A DNA stretch of 64,000 bases from Ottowia thiooxydans DSM 14619 (GCF_000422885.1 NZ_AUGX01000013.1:1-64000); one strand, 5' to 3'. Positions 43,392 to 51,695 are shown, numbered from the stretch's first letter. The notes: generated by a model not told the origin, from the letters alone. Translations and numbers: made by a program.

Positions 43392-44522
43392 ATGCAATTT
43401 ACCTTGACAGATGAGCAGCAACAGCTGCGTAACGCCGCCACGCGTTTTGTGCGCGATCGCTATACCTTCAGCGCCTGGCGCCGGTGCGCAAGGCAGCTAA
43501 ATGGCTTTGATGCCGAAACCTGGCGACAGATGGCCAGCATGGGCTGGACGGCCGTGGCAGTGCCCGAAGCCTATGGTGGCTTGGGGCTGGGCCCGGATGC
43601 GCAAGCGATCATCATGGAATCCTTCGGAGAGGGCCTGGTGCTGGAGCCCTATTGGAGCAGTGCCGTGGTGTGCGCTCAAACGCTGAGCCTGGCTGGAACG
43701 CCAACGCAGAAGTCGTTGTGGCTTCCGCGTATCGCGGATGGCTCGGTTCGCGGTGCGTTCGCACTGCTGGAACAAGGCACACGCTATGACTGGTCCGCTT
43801 TGGCTTGCGAGGCCCGCAAGAAGGACGAAGCCTGGGTGCTGAACGGACAGAAGCTGGCCGTGCTCGACGCACCGCATGCAGATCACCTGGTGGTGGTGGC
43901 TCGCACTGGCGGAAAACCTGGCGATGCCGCGGGTTTGTCGTTGTTCTGGGTTCACTCCGATGCGCCTGGCCTCAAGCGCCGCGACTTCCGAACCGTGGAT
44001 GAGCGCCGCGCCAGTGACATGGTTCTGGACGGTGTGAAGGCCGAACTGATAGGCATTGAGGGCGCCGCAGCTGGTGTGGTGGAGCAGACCATAGACCATG
44101 GAATTGCCGCACTGTGCGCCGAGGCGGTGGGTGTGATGTCCAGCGCCGTAGAGGCCACGGTGCAATACCTCAAAACCCGCCAGCAGTTCGGCCGTCCGCT
44201 AGCGCAGTTCCAGGTGTTGCGCCACCGGGTGGCGGACATGGTGATGGCGCTGGAGCAGTCTCGCTCTCTGGCGATGCTTTGCGCGTTCTCCTTGAATGAC
44301 TCGCCCGCTCGACGCATGCGCGTGGCAGCGGCTGCCAAAGCTCAGATTGGGTCGGCGGGCCGCTTCATAGGCGAAAGCGCTGTGCAATTGCATGGCGGCA
44401 TAGGCGTGACGGATGAGCTGCAGATTGGCCATTTCATGAAACGCCTGTTGGCCATTGACATCCTGCTTGGCGACACGCGCCATCACCTCTCACGGATGGC
44501 GCAACGTGAAGCCATGGCCTGA
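43392..44522 (+). CDS. Acyl-CoA dehydrogenase, small-type subunit
   Basis: A 376-residue acyl-CoA dehydrogenase-like protein; ATG 43392 is used because the open frame upstream overlaps the previous gene by 176 bases. Its motifs are weaker than in the partner: TRQQFGRPLAQFQVLRHRVA and ESAVQLHGGIGVTDELQIGH are clear, but the SEPGxGSD substrate loop is replaced by FALLEQGTRYDWSAL. This matches PimD/FadE29-type subunits. Heteromer formation with 42200-43375 is inferred from adjacency and complementary motif loss. Confidence 0.9.
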   Translation: MQFTLTDEQQQLRNAATRFVRDRYTFSAWRRCARQLNGFDAETWRQMASMGWTAVAVPEAYGGLGLGPDAQAIIMESFGEGLVLEPYWSSAVVCAQTLSLAGTPTQKSLWLPRIADGSVRGAFALLEQGTRYDWSALACEARKKDEAWVLNGQKLAVLDAPHADHLVVVARTGGKPGDAAGLSLFWVHSDAPGLKRRDFRTVDERRASDMVLDGVKAELIGIEGAAAGVVEQTIDHGIAALCAEAVGVMSSAVEATVQYLKTRQQFGRPLAQFQVLRHRVADMVMALEQSRSLAMLCAFSLNDSPARRMRVAAAAKAQIGSAGRFIGESAVQLHGGIGVTDELQIGHFMKRLLAIDILLGDTRHHLSRMAQREAMA

Positions 44523-44573
44523 CGGGCTACGCCATAGAGATCACTTCAGCCACAGATGACTCCAGGAGTACTG

Positions 44574-45362
44574 ATGAACGATTCCCCTCTTCACGTTCGC
44601 ATCGAAGGCAGCGTGGCGATTCTGACTCTGTCGGCACCAGAGCGCCGCAATGCCATATCCACGGACATGCGCCACGAGTTGCTCGCACAGCTCAGGCTAC
44701 TGGGTGATAACGACCAGGTTCATGCGCTGGTGCTCACGGGTGCCGGGGGGCATTTTTGCTCGGGTGGCGATGTGAGCCAGATGGCTGCTCCTGGTCAACC
44801 GCGTGACATCGTGGGAGGCGGGCGCCGTCTGGCGATCCTGCACGATTGCATTCGCTTGTTGGTGGGTGGGCCTAAACCAGTGGTGGCAGCGGTGGAAGGC
44901 GTCGCCTTTGGGGCCGGCATGTCGTTTGCGATGGCTTGCGACTGGGTGGTGGCTGCGGAAGATGCCAGGTTTGGCGCTGCGTTCGGTAAGGTGGGCCTGA
45001 TGCCTGACTGCGGCTTGCTCTGGACCTTGCCGCGCCGGGTGGGCGAAGCTGCCGCCCGTGATGTGTTGCTCACGGCGCGCGTGCTGGACGCTTCGCAAGC
45101 GAAGACGCTCGGCATGGTGAACGAGCTTGTGTCCCCTGGCCAGGCACTTGCCGCTGCACTGAAAAAATGTGCCGAATACGCCGTGGTGGCTCCGCGCTCA
45201 GCGGCTGCGGTCAAGGCGGTGCTGGCGCGTGCGCCAGATTCCTTGAACGACCTTTTGCAAATGGAAGCCGACCTGCAGCAGAGCCTGAGGCAAAGCGTAG
45301 ACCATGAGGAAGGCCGAAAAGCCTTCACGGAAAAACGAGCGCCCGTGTTCATTGGACGTTGA
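44574..45362 (+). CDS. Crotonase-family enzyme, isomerase-like active site
   Basis: A 262-residue crotonase. Oxyanion-hole segments GHFCSGGDVSQ and EGVAFGAGM are present. The first hydratase Glu position is Phe (FGAAFGKVGLMPD) and the second is Asp (AAARDVLLTA), unlike true hydratases, and similar to PaaG-type isomerases. So isomerisation or another crotonase reaction is more likely than hydration. CAGGAG precedes ATG 44574. It follows the dehydrogenase pair and precedes the nitronate monooxygenase gene by 12 bases. Confidence 0.87.
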   Translation: MNDSPLHVRIEGSVAILTLSAPERRNAISTDMRHELLAQLRLLGDNDQVHALVLTGAGGHFCSGGDVSQMAAPGQPRDIVGGGRRLAILHDCIRLLVGGPKPVVAAVEGVAFGAGMSFAMACDWVVAAEDARFGAAFGKVGLMPDCGLLWTLPRRVGEAAARDVLLTARVLDASQAKTLGMVNELVSPGQALAAALKKCAEYAVVAPRSAAAVKAVLARAPDSLNDLLQMEADLQQSLRQSVDHEEGRKAFTEKRAPVFIGR

Positions 45363-45374
45363 GGACTACACGCC

Positions 45375-46346
45375 ATGGCACTTGATCCTCGACTACGCGC
45401 GCGGCTGGTGTTGCCAGCGTTTTGCGCGCCCATGTACCTGGTGAGTGGAAGGCCGTTGCTGGCGGCAGCTTGTAAAGCCGGGATCATTGCGGGAACCAAT
45501 CCGCGCAATTGGCCCAGCGTGCAGGCGTTCGAACAAGACATGCTGGCATTGCGGCGTGAACTGGATGAGTTTCAGGCTGAGCACCCTGAGGCACGCCTGG
45601 GGCCGCTCGCCACCAATCTGAACCTTCGGGCCAGCGGTGAGGAGATGGCCCATTACCTTCGTATTTGCAAAGCCGCGCGCGTGGATATCGTGGTATCCGT
45701 GCGGGGTGACCCTACCCGCCTGATCGAGCAAGTGCATGAGCACGGCGGCGTGGTGTGGCACGACGCCACCTCTTTGAGATTTGCTGAGAAAGCCATCCGC
45801 GCCGGAGCTGACGGCATCATCGCCATTGCGGCGGGTGGGGGCGGTCACTCCGGGCAAGTCACTCCGCTCACATTGATTCCCCAGATCCGGGCCATGTTCG
45901 AAGGCACCATCGTGATGGCTGGCGCCGTTTCCAACGGCGCCGCCATTCGCGCGGCTGAAGTTCTGGGTGCTGATCTCGCCTACCTGGGAACACGCTTTAT
46001 CGCCACGCAGGAATCAGATGCGCCTGATGACTACAAGCGCATGCTGGTGGATTCCGGCATTTCAGATCTCGCCTACACACCGGCCGTCAATGGTGTGCCC
46101 GCGAACTGGCTATTGCCTTCACTGCGCAGCCATGGAATTGACCCGGCTATGCAGAGGCCAGCGCAGCCCGGAGCGGACCACTTGCCCCCTGAGGTGCGTC
46201 CCTGGAAAAACGTGTGGAGTGCCGGGCAGGGTGTGGGGCTGATCAAAGACATCCCCACGGTATCCGAGCTAGTGCGGCGCTTGCGCCGCGAATACGTGCA
46301 AGCCTGCGCTATGCCCAGCATGGCGCAGGCAGCTTCCCTCGTATAG
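45375..46346 (+). CDS. Nitronate monooxygenase-family FMN enzyme
   Basis: A 323-residue TIM-barrel FMN protein of the nitronate monooxygenase/2-nitropropane dioxygenase family. FMN-binding parts are visible: FCAPMYLVSGRPLLAAACKA at the N-terminus, AIAAGGGGHSGQVTPLTLIP in the middle and GAVSNGAAIRAAEVLGADLA with LGTRFIAT later. Such enzymes oxidise nitronates, but relatives reduce enoyl compounds or isomerise double bonds, and several sit in acyl-CoA operons without nitro substrates. Here it lies between a crotonase and a Bug gene, so a flavin role in acyl-CoA metabolism is plausible. Confidence 0.87.
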   Translation: MALDPRLRARLVLPAFCAPMYLVSGRPLLAAACKAGIIAGTNPRNWPSVQAFEQDMLALRRELDEFQAEHPEARLGPLATNLNLRASGEEMAHYLRICKAARVDIVVSVRGDPTRLIEQVHEHGGVVWHDATSLRFAEKAIRAGADGIIAIAAGGGGHSGQVTPLTLIPQIRAMFEGTIVMAGAVSNGAAIRAAEVLGADLAYLGTRFIATQESDAPDDYKRMLVDSGISDLAYTPAVNGVPANWLLPSLRSHGIDPAMQRPAQPGADHLPPEVRPWKNVWSAGQGVGLIKDIPTVSELVRRLRREYVQACAMPSMAQAASLV

Positions 46347-46368
46347 ATTTTCACTGAAGGAGACAAAC

Positions 46369-47379
46369 ATGAAGAATTCCTTGAACCATTCACGCGGCCT
46401 AGGCCGCATGCTGAAAGGCGTGCTCACCGGCCTGCTGCTGGGCTCGGCAGCGCTGGCCTCGATCAGCGCAACTGCCCAGCAGGCCTGGCCTACCAAGCCC
46501 GTCAGGGTGATTCTTCCATTCGGGCCGGGGAGCGCCACCGACATCGTGGCGCGCGCGGTGGCTGAGGAGTTTCGCTCTGAACTGGGCCAGCCTTTCATCG
46601 TGGACAACCGCGCCGGTGCCAACGGTTTCATCGCTGCAGAAGCCGTCGCCCGAGCGCCCGCCGACGGCTACACCTTATTCATCACATCGAACACCACACA
46701 GACCAATAACCAGTTTCTATTCAAGAAACTGCCCTACGACCCTGTGAAAGATTTCGTACCTATCGGCCCCATCAACGAGCAGTACTACGTGCTCGCGGTG
46801 CCTCAAAGCATGCCCGTGAACAATGTTGCCGAGTTCGTGGCCTGGCTCAAAGCGAACCCGGACAAGGCCAGTTATGGCTGGGGCGCCGCTGTGGCACAGA
46901 TTGCGGGGGCCACCTTCCTGAAAGAAGTGGGGGCCACGGCCACTGGTGTTCCCTACAAGAGCAGCCCTCAGGTCACCACCGACCTGATTGGCGGACAGCT
47001 CAGCTTTACGGTGCAGGGCGTGACCTCCGGCTTGCAAGTCTTGAAGAGCGGCCGCCTGAAGGCACTCATGGTGAGCTCGCCGGAACGGGTTCCACAATTG
47101 CCTGATGTGCCTACCGGCGCGGAAGCCGGTGTCCCAGGGTTTCGGGCATCGGCATTCATCGGGGTGTTCGCGCCTACGGGGACACCAGAACACATCGTTA
47201 AGCTGCTCAACGCCACGCTCATAAAGGCCTTGCGCAAGCCGGAGATGATTGCGCGAATTGACGCCTGCTGTGCCGGGCGGTTCATTCATTCTTCCCCCGC
47301 AGAGTTTGCCGAATACCTGCGCAAGGATCGCGAACGTTGGTCTACCAGTATCAACGCTGTGGGCATCAAGCCCGAGTAA
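46369..47379 (+). CDS. Bug/TctC-family receptor, module A (second copy)
   Basis: A 336-residue Bug protein with signal peptide ending near ISATAQ, then WPTKPVRVILPFGPGSATDI and DNRAGANGFIAAEA. GAAGGAGA precedes ATG 46369. It is the second Bug receptor in the same operon, only 5 kb from the first, and the two are clearly different proteins, which suggests two related ligands or an uptake/sensor split. A CoA-transferase gene follows after 32 bases. Confidence 0.93.
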   Translation: MKNSLNHSRGLGRMLKGVLTGLLLGSAALASISATAQQAWPTKPVRVILPFGPGSATDIVARAVAEEFRSELGQPFIVDNRAGANGFIAAEAVARAPADGYTLFITSNTTQTNNQFLFKKLPYDPVKDFVPIGPINEQYYVLAVPQSMPVNNVAEFVAWLKANPDKASYGWGAAVAQIAGATFLKEVGATATGVPYKSSPQVTTDLIGGQLSFTVQGVTSGLQVLKSGRLKALMVSSPERVPQLPDVPTGAEAGVPGFRASAFIGVFAPTGTPEHIVKLLNATLIKALRKPEMIARIDACCAGRFIHSSPAEFAEYLRKDRERWSTSINAVGIKPE

Positions 47380-47411
47380 GCCACTTTCCCTTCAAGATTC
47401 TTTGTATCCGC

Positions 47412-48620
47412 ATGACTTTGCCAATGTCTTCCAGTCCCCTGCCGCTTGCGGGTATCAAGGTGGCCGATTTCTCGCAGGGCGTTGCTGGCCCTCACGCGTC
47501 GTTTCTGCTTGCTAACCAGGGGGCAGAGGTGATCAAGATCGAGCCCCCGGAAGGTGACTGGGGGCGCAATCTCGGCAAGCGGTTCGGAAATTTCAGTGCG
47601 TTTTCGGTCTACTACAACCGGGGCAAAAGATCGCTTGCGCTGGATCTCAAGCAGGCCAGGGCACGCGAGATTGCCTTTGAGATCGCGGCCACGGCAGATG
47701 TGGTGGTGGAGTCTTTTCGCCCAGGTGTGATGGCACGCCTGGGCCTGGACCCGGCCAAGCTGTTTGAGCGAAACCCCAAGCTGGTGTATCTGGCCGTGAC
47801 AGGTTTTGGCCAGAGTGGCCCGAACGCGGATCTTCCTGCTACGGATGCGATCATTCAAGGCTATTCCGGCCTCATGTCGCTGAATAGAGATGCCCAGGGT
47901 GTGCCGCAGCGGTTTCCCATGATCCTGATTGACGTGGTGTCTGGAATCTATGGCGCGCAGGCGATCATGGCGGCCTTGCTCAGAATGTTCCGTTTTGGAA
48001 AAGGCCAATACATAGACTGCAATCTGATGCAGTGCGCCACGGCCCTTCAAGCTCCGCGCTTGCTGGAATTCCATCTGGAAGGGGGCAACCCGGAGATCAT
48101 GTATGTACCCCTGGGTGTGTATGCCACCAAGGATTCATTTCTGAGCCTGTCCGTCAACCGGGACGCGCATTTTGCGATCTTCTTCGAAGTCCTTGGCCGG
48201 CCTGATATTGCGCATGACCCTCGCTACGTGGCGCGTGCCGATCGTGTGCGCCATGCCGACGCGATCAATGCCGTTGTGCGCGAAAAGCTCTTGGAGCGCA
48301 CCTCTGAAGAATGGAGCGTCCTGCTGAGCCAGGCCGGCATACTCCACGCGAAGATACGCTCCTATAGTGACCTCTTGAGTGACCCAGAGAGTGTGAAGGC
48401 CGGTCATCTGACCTGGTTGAACCACCCGGATCTGCCCAGCCCCGTGCCTGTACCCAATGTGCCGGGGGCGTTTCCCGCTGAAGCGTTTGGGGCGCTTTCG
48501 AGCTGTCCTGAGGTGGGCCAGCATACCGAAGACGTGCTGGCCGAACAGGGGTTGTCAGCCCAGGACATTCAGACCGCTATTGCCGAGGGTGTGGCTTGTA
48601 CACGCAGACGCCAAACTTGA
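47412..48620 (+). CDS. Class III CoA-transferase (CaiB/BaiF family), module A
   Basis: A 402-residue class III CoA-transferase. GVAGPHASFLLANQGAEVIK at the N-terminus and the catalytic Asp in LPATDAIIQGYSGLM are present, with GPN before it as in Frc/CaiB. It moves CoA between carboxylic acids, so it may activate the growth substrate from an intermediate such as succinyl-CoA. ATG 47412 is used; ATG 47424 is also possible. It is the last gene of module A, before a strong hairpin at 48642. Confidence 0.92.
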   Translation: MTLPMSSSPLPLAGIKVADFSQGVAGPHASFLLANQGAEVIKIEPPEGDWGRNLGKRFGNFSAFSVYYNRGKRSLALDLKQARAREIAFEIAATADVVVESFRPGVMARLGLDPAKLFERNPKLVYLAVTGFGQSGPNADLPATDAIIQGYSGLMSLNRDAQGVPQRFPMILIDVVSGIYGAQAIMAALLRMFRFGKGQYIDCNLMQCATALQAPRLLEFHLEGGNPEIMYVPLGVYATKDSFLSLSVNRDAHFAIFFEVLGRPDIAHDPRYVARADRVRHADAINAVVREKLLERTSEEWSVLLSQAGILHAKIRSYSDLLSDPESVKAGHLTWLNHPDLPSPVPVPNVPGAFPAEAFGALSSCPEVGQHTEDVLAEQGLSAQDIQTAIAEGVACTRRRQT

Positions 48621-48641
48621 ATCCAGGGGTGTGACTCGCCA

Positions 48642-48669
48642 AACATCCGGAGGCCGGCCCCCGGATGTT
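48642..48669 (+). terminator. Hairpin at the end of module A
   Basis: AACATCCGG (48642-48650) pairs perfectly with CCGGATGTT (48661-48669), 21 bases after the CoA-transferase stop. There is no T-run, so termination efficiency is uncertain. Confidence 0.6.
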
Positions 48670-48840
48670 CGCTGGGACCACCGAGCTCCCGCTAGGCGGT
48701 CGGCCTACCTGAATGCGCTGCTTGCTGAACAGGATTCCGCTACCCGTCGATCCCGGTTTCCTCCCTCGAAGGGCGAAGGCGGAGCAACGGGGCGTCACAT
48801 CTGCAGATGTTCCCGATTGTCAGACGATGCACAATGAGGC

Positions 48841-49461
48841 GTGCCTAATTCACCTCATATTCGATTGATCACGCGCCGGCAAGGCCTGGGCGCTTTGGCC
48901 GGTATCGCGCTGGCCGGCCTGTTGATCACCCTGCCTGCTTGCGCGAACCGCTTGTCTGCCGGTGCGGACGGTACGCGCTCCTACACCTTGCCAAGAGCGC
49001 AACTGGAAGAACTGATCGGCAAGAAATTCCCGCAACAGCGGCGTCTTTCAGGCCTGATTGATGTCACCTTGCAGCGCCCTCGCCTGCAGCTATTGCCTGA
49101 AACCAACCGGCTAGGCACTTCTATTGACCTGACCGCCGCAGAGATGCTTCTGGGTACGCGCTATGAGGGGAGAGTGGATCTGGACTACGGCATCCGCTTC
49201 GATGCCGCAGACGGCAGCATTCGCATGGTCGACGTGCGGGTCGGCAAGGTCGACTTTCCATCTGTTCCGCAGCAGTACCAACCACTTTTCGCTCGCGCCG
49301 CGCCCCGCATGGTGGAGCAACTGCTGAATGGCATGGTGCTACAGGAAATCAAACCGGACCAGCTGGCCCTGGTCAATGGCCTGGGCTATAGGGTGGGCGA
49401 GGTGCGCGTGACGCGCGAAGGCTTGCGCGTGGAGTTGTTGCCGGCCCTTCCAGGGCCTTAA
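48841..49461 (+). CDS. DUF1439 family putative lipoprotein
   Basis: A 206-residue exported protein starting at GTG 48841. The N-terminus has RRQGLGALAGIALAGLLITL followed by LPAC, a lipobox-like sequence with Cys at about residue 34, so lipidation is likely. The rest matches the DUF1439 (YceB-like) fold: YTLPRAQLEELIGKKFPQQR, LGTSIDLTAAEMLLG, GLGYRVGEVRVTREGLRVEL. YceB is an E. coli lipoprotein of unclear function. No ribosome site is obvious. A degraded copy of its last 28 codons is found at 57234-57319. Confidence 0.85.
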   Translation: MPNSPHIRLITRRQGLGALAGIALAGLLITLPACANRLSAGADGTRSYTLPRAQLEELIGKKFPQQRRLSGLIDVTLQRPRLQLLPETNRLGTSIDLTAAEMLLGTRYEGRVDLDYGIRFDAADGSIRMVDVRVGKVDFPSVPQQYQPLFARAAPRMVEQLLNGMVLQEIKPDQLALVNGLGYRVGEVRVTREGLRVELLPALPGP

Positions 49462-49585
49462 AAAAGAAAATTTCCGCAGAGTTGAATCCAAACAAGAGTT
49501 TGACGCGTATTCAAGGCAGAGGGGCAGCCAAAGTGCCGCTTCTCACTAGAACCCGAAGCTCAAACCGATTGAAAAGGAAAGAATC

Positions 49586-49894
49586 ATGCAAGCCAAGACC
49601 ATCGCCCTCGCTACCGTACTCGCCGCATCTTTTGCAGGCAGCGCCTTTGCCGCCCAGCCTGTGTCTGGAGAAGGTCCGCAGTTTTCGTTGTTTCAAGACG
49701 GCGTTGTCACTAGCAGCCTCAGTCGGGCTGAAGTGAAAAATCAAGCCTTGATCATGCCGCCTGTTGCTGGTGACCGCCCTCTCATGCAATTCAACGCAAA
49801 TGCCACTAGCACCACGAGCCGTGCCGAAGTTCGTGAGCAGACCCGTGAAGCCATTGCACTGGGCTATCGAGTCAAAAGCGGTGAAATGCGTTGA
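49586..49894 (+). CDS. Small exported DUF4148-like protein with two SRAEV repeats
   Basis: A 102-residue protein with signal peptide (MQAKTIALATVLAASFAGSA, cleavage after FAA). The mature part has two copies of a short motif, SLSRAEVKNQA and TTSRAEVREQT, which is the signature of small Burkholderiales DUF4148-type periplasmic proteins of unknown role. AAAGGAAAGA sits 5-10 bases before the ATG. It follows the DUF1439 gene on the same strand and has its own 3' hairpin. Confidence 0.8.
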   Translation: MQAKTIALATVLAASFAGSAFAAQPVSGEGPQFSLFQDGVVTSSLSRAEVKNQALIMPPVAGDRPLMQFNANATSTTSRAEVREQTREAIALGYRVKSGEMR

Positions 49895-49902
49895 TCACAC
49901 GC

Positions 49903-49930
49903 GAGGGTCCAGCCGTATCCAGGGACCCTC
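49903..49930 (+). terminator. Hairpin after the DUF4148-like gene
   Basis: GAGGGTCC (49903-49910) and GGACCCTC (49923-49930) pair perfectly, starting 9 bases after the stop codon. No T-run follows. Confidence 0.6.
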
Positions 49931-49959
49931 TGCATACGCCGAACGATGCTTAGCTAGCG

Positions 49960-50060
49960 CGGACTGGGGCAGTCTGCGGCGTTGCTTACGCCGGCCGCAA
50001 AAATCCTCGCGATAGCTACGGCTATCAATGCGGTTTTCGCCTTGTATCCCCTCCCGACTT
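49960..50060. repeat. Large imperfect hairpin, REP-like intergenic element
   Basis: The gene-free stretch 49895-50203 holds, besides two terminators, a palindromic block centred on GATAGCTACGGCTATC (50011-50026). Flanking AAAATCCTCGC and GCGGTTTT segments extend the pairing imperfectly, and GGGGC/GCGGCG versus CGCC/CCCC outer parts continue it. I recall similar ATCCTCGCGATAGC elements between Burkholderiales genes. No coding frame is supported here. Confidence 0.5.
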
Positions 50061-50150
50061 AACCTGGCAGCTTTCCGATCGAGTCATGCAGAGGATTTCT
50101 AGTGACGTCGCCACGAAGGTATACAGGGCTCTATTTCTTTGAGTTCATGG

Positions 50151-50187
50151 AAAAACACGGCAGGCTCGCACGCTAGTGCGAATCCTG
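50151..50187 (-). terminator. Rho-independent terminator of module B
   Basis: On the minus strand CAGG...TCGCAC (50187-50176) pairs with GTGCGA...CCTG (50171-50161), followed by CCGTG and five T (50155-50151). It lies 17 bases after the Bug stop and would end the 56.1-50.2 kb operon. Confidence 0.8.
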
Positions 50188-50203
50188 TTGTTTCTGCGTT
50201 GGT

Positions 50204-51184
50204 CTACTTCTTGGTTTCCTGGTCGTAAGCAGCTTTGAGCATCAAGAAGTTTTTCTGCGATTCCATCTTGAAATCATCTGTGGTGCCCGCGAAGTCTTCC
50301 AGCGAGATCTGTTGGCGGACTTTCTTCAGTTCATCGGAATCGGTCACGCGGCGCGTCACATCCTTGAGCACTGCCTTGATGGGCTCCGGGGTATCCGCGC
50401 GCACGGCCACACCGTAGAGGCTGTAGTACACCATGTCCTTGACGCCCAACTCCTTGAATGACTTCACGCCTGGAAGGAATTTGTTTGGCCCGTCGCCAGT
50501 CGTGGCGAGCACGTGAATCCGGTTGTTGTCTTTCTGTCCCCGCGTTAAGCCGACAGTGGCATAGTAGGCGTCGATTTCACCGGTCATGGTTGCGGTAACA
50601 CCTTCCATGCCCCCTTTGTACGGAATCATGGTCGCAGTCACACCCAGGTGCTGACTCAGTGTTCTGCTGAGCATCGAGTATTGGTTGGCCCCAAGACCCA
50701 GTGTGCCGAAGTTCAGTTCACCCTGTTTCTTGGCCGCGTGTGCTTTCAGATCATCCATTGTCTTGATATTGAACTGAGTGGGCACGATCAGGGTGAATGC
50801 GGTTTTGGCCAAGGGCGTGATGACCTCGAAGTCGCTCGGGACATACGCCAGGCCAGGATTGGCCAACTTGCTGGCAGCAAGCTCACCAGTGTGAAAAAAC
50901 AGCGTGTGTCCATCTGCTGGTTGCCCCTTCACCGCCAAGGCACCAATAGAAGTTCCGCCACCCGGGCGGTTCTCGATCACCACAGTCGTTTTGAGTTCTT
51001 TGCCTAGCTCCTGAGCGAAGGCGCGTGCCATGTTGTCAGTGGAAGCACCTGGTGGATACGGAACGATGAATTTGATGGGCTTGCTGGGGTAGCTGCCTTG
51101 TGCAAGCACGGGAGCAGCCATCCCGAAGGTGGTGCAGATTGCGCTGGCTATCAGTGCGGATCTAAGGAATTTGGAGCGTCTCAT
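50204..51184 (-). CDS. Bug/TctC-family receptor, module B
   Basis: A 326-residue Bug receptor. The signal peptide ends near VLAQG; YPSKPIKFIVPYPPGASTDN and ENRPGGGTSIGALA are the canonical motifs. It is the last gene of module B before the terminator, and follows a DUF35 gene. As in module A no TctA/TctB carrier accompanies it. The ligand is expected to be the acid degraded by module B. Confidence 0.93.
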   Translation of the reverse strand: MRRSKFLRSALIASAICTTFGMAAPVLAQGSYPSKPIKFIVPYPPGASTDNMARAFAQELGKELKTTVVIENRPGGGTSIGALAVKGQPADGHTLFFHTGELAASKLANPGLAYVPSDFEVITPLAKTAFTLIVPTQFNIKTMDDLKAHAAKKQGELNFGTLGLGANQYSMLSRTLSQHLGVTATMIPYKGGMEGVTATMTGEIDAYYATVGLTRGQKDNNRIHVLATTGDGPNKFLPGVKSFKELGVKDMVYYSLYGVAVRADTPEPIKAVLKDVTRRVTDSDELKKVRQQISLEDFAGTTDDFKMESQKNFLMLKAAYDQETKK

Positions 51185-51239
51185 TTTTTGTTCCCATGTG
51201 CCGGTCTGCGCCGGCCAGATGTTGTGAATGAAAGAGTGA

Positions 51240-51695
51240 TCAGTTGGAAGCGGACAGCCGTGGAAGTTGGTTTTGCTCCTGCTCAGGCGGTACGGGTTGG
51301 TCTTCTAGTAATTCAAAGATCGCCAATGGTTGTTCGGCATCCTCAGTTGCCTTGAAACGGACTTTCGCGCCGATGTGCAACTGCGAATGAGGCGCGACAA
51401 TGTTGGTGATGAGTTGCGGGCCTTCTTGCAGTTTCACGATGGCCACGTTGTAGGGCAGGCGATCCTTGAATTCGGGGTGGTATGCCACGTGATACACCAC
51501 CCAGCTCTTGATGACACCGTTGCCACAGGCGTCTTTCCACTGCCATGCGTGGCCAAGGCAAGCCGGACAGAGTGCTCGTGCAGGTAGCCAGGTATGACCA
51601 CACGAACACGCCTGGAACTTCAAGCACCCTTCGCGTAGGCCAGTCCAATAAGGCTCGTTTTGCGCGTCGATGTCTATGACGATGGAGCTTGTCAT
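51240..51695 (-). CDS. DUF35 OB-fold protein with intact zinc ribbon
   Basis: A 151-residue DUF35 protein. Unlike its module A counterpart it keeps all four zinc-ribbon cysteines: CSCG and CPAC separated by HTWLPARAL (about residues 30-46). The OB-fold follows (GVIKSWVVYHVAYHPEFKDR, LPYNVAIVKLQEGPQLITN). Its start ATG lies one base before the stop of the thiolase-like gene, so coupled translation and complex formation with that protein are likely. The C-terminus is Gln/Pro-rich. Confidence 0.92.
   Translation of the reverse strand: MTSSIVIDIDAQNEPYWTGLREGCLKFQACSCGHTWLPARALCPACLGHAWQWKDACGNGVIKSWVVYHVAYHPEFKDRLPYNVAIVKLQEGPQLITNIVAPHSQLHIGAKVRFKATEDAEQPLAIFELLEDQPVPPEQEQNQLPRLSASN

Noticed and set aside
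42296-43441. 381-codon open frame antisense to the acyl-CoA dehydrogenase
   Set aside because: Lies fully over a well-supported dehydrogenase; long antisense frames are expected at this GC content.
49443-49457. GGCCCT/AGGGCC hairpin near the DUF1439 stop followed by an A-run
   Set aside because: The tract after the stem is A-rich on the sense strand, so it does not make a Rho-independent terminator in either useful direction.
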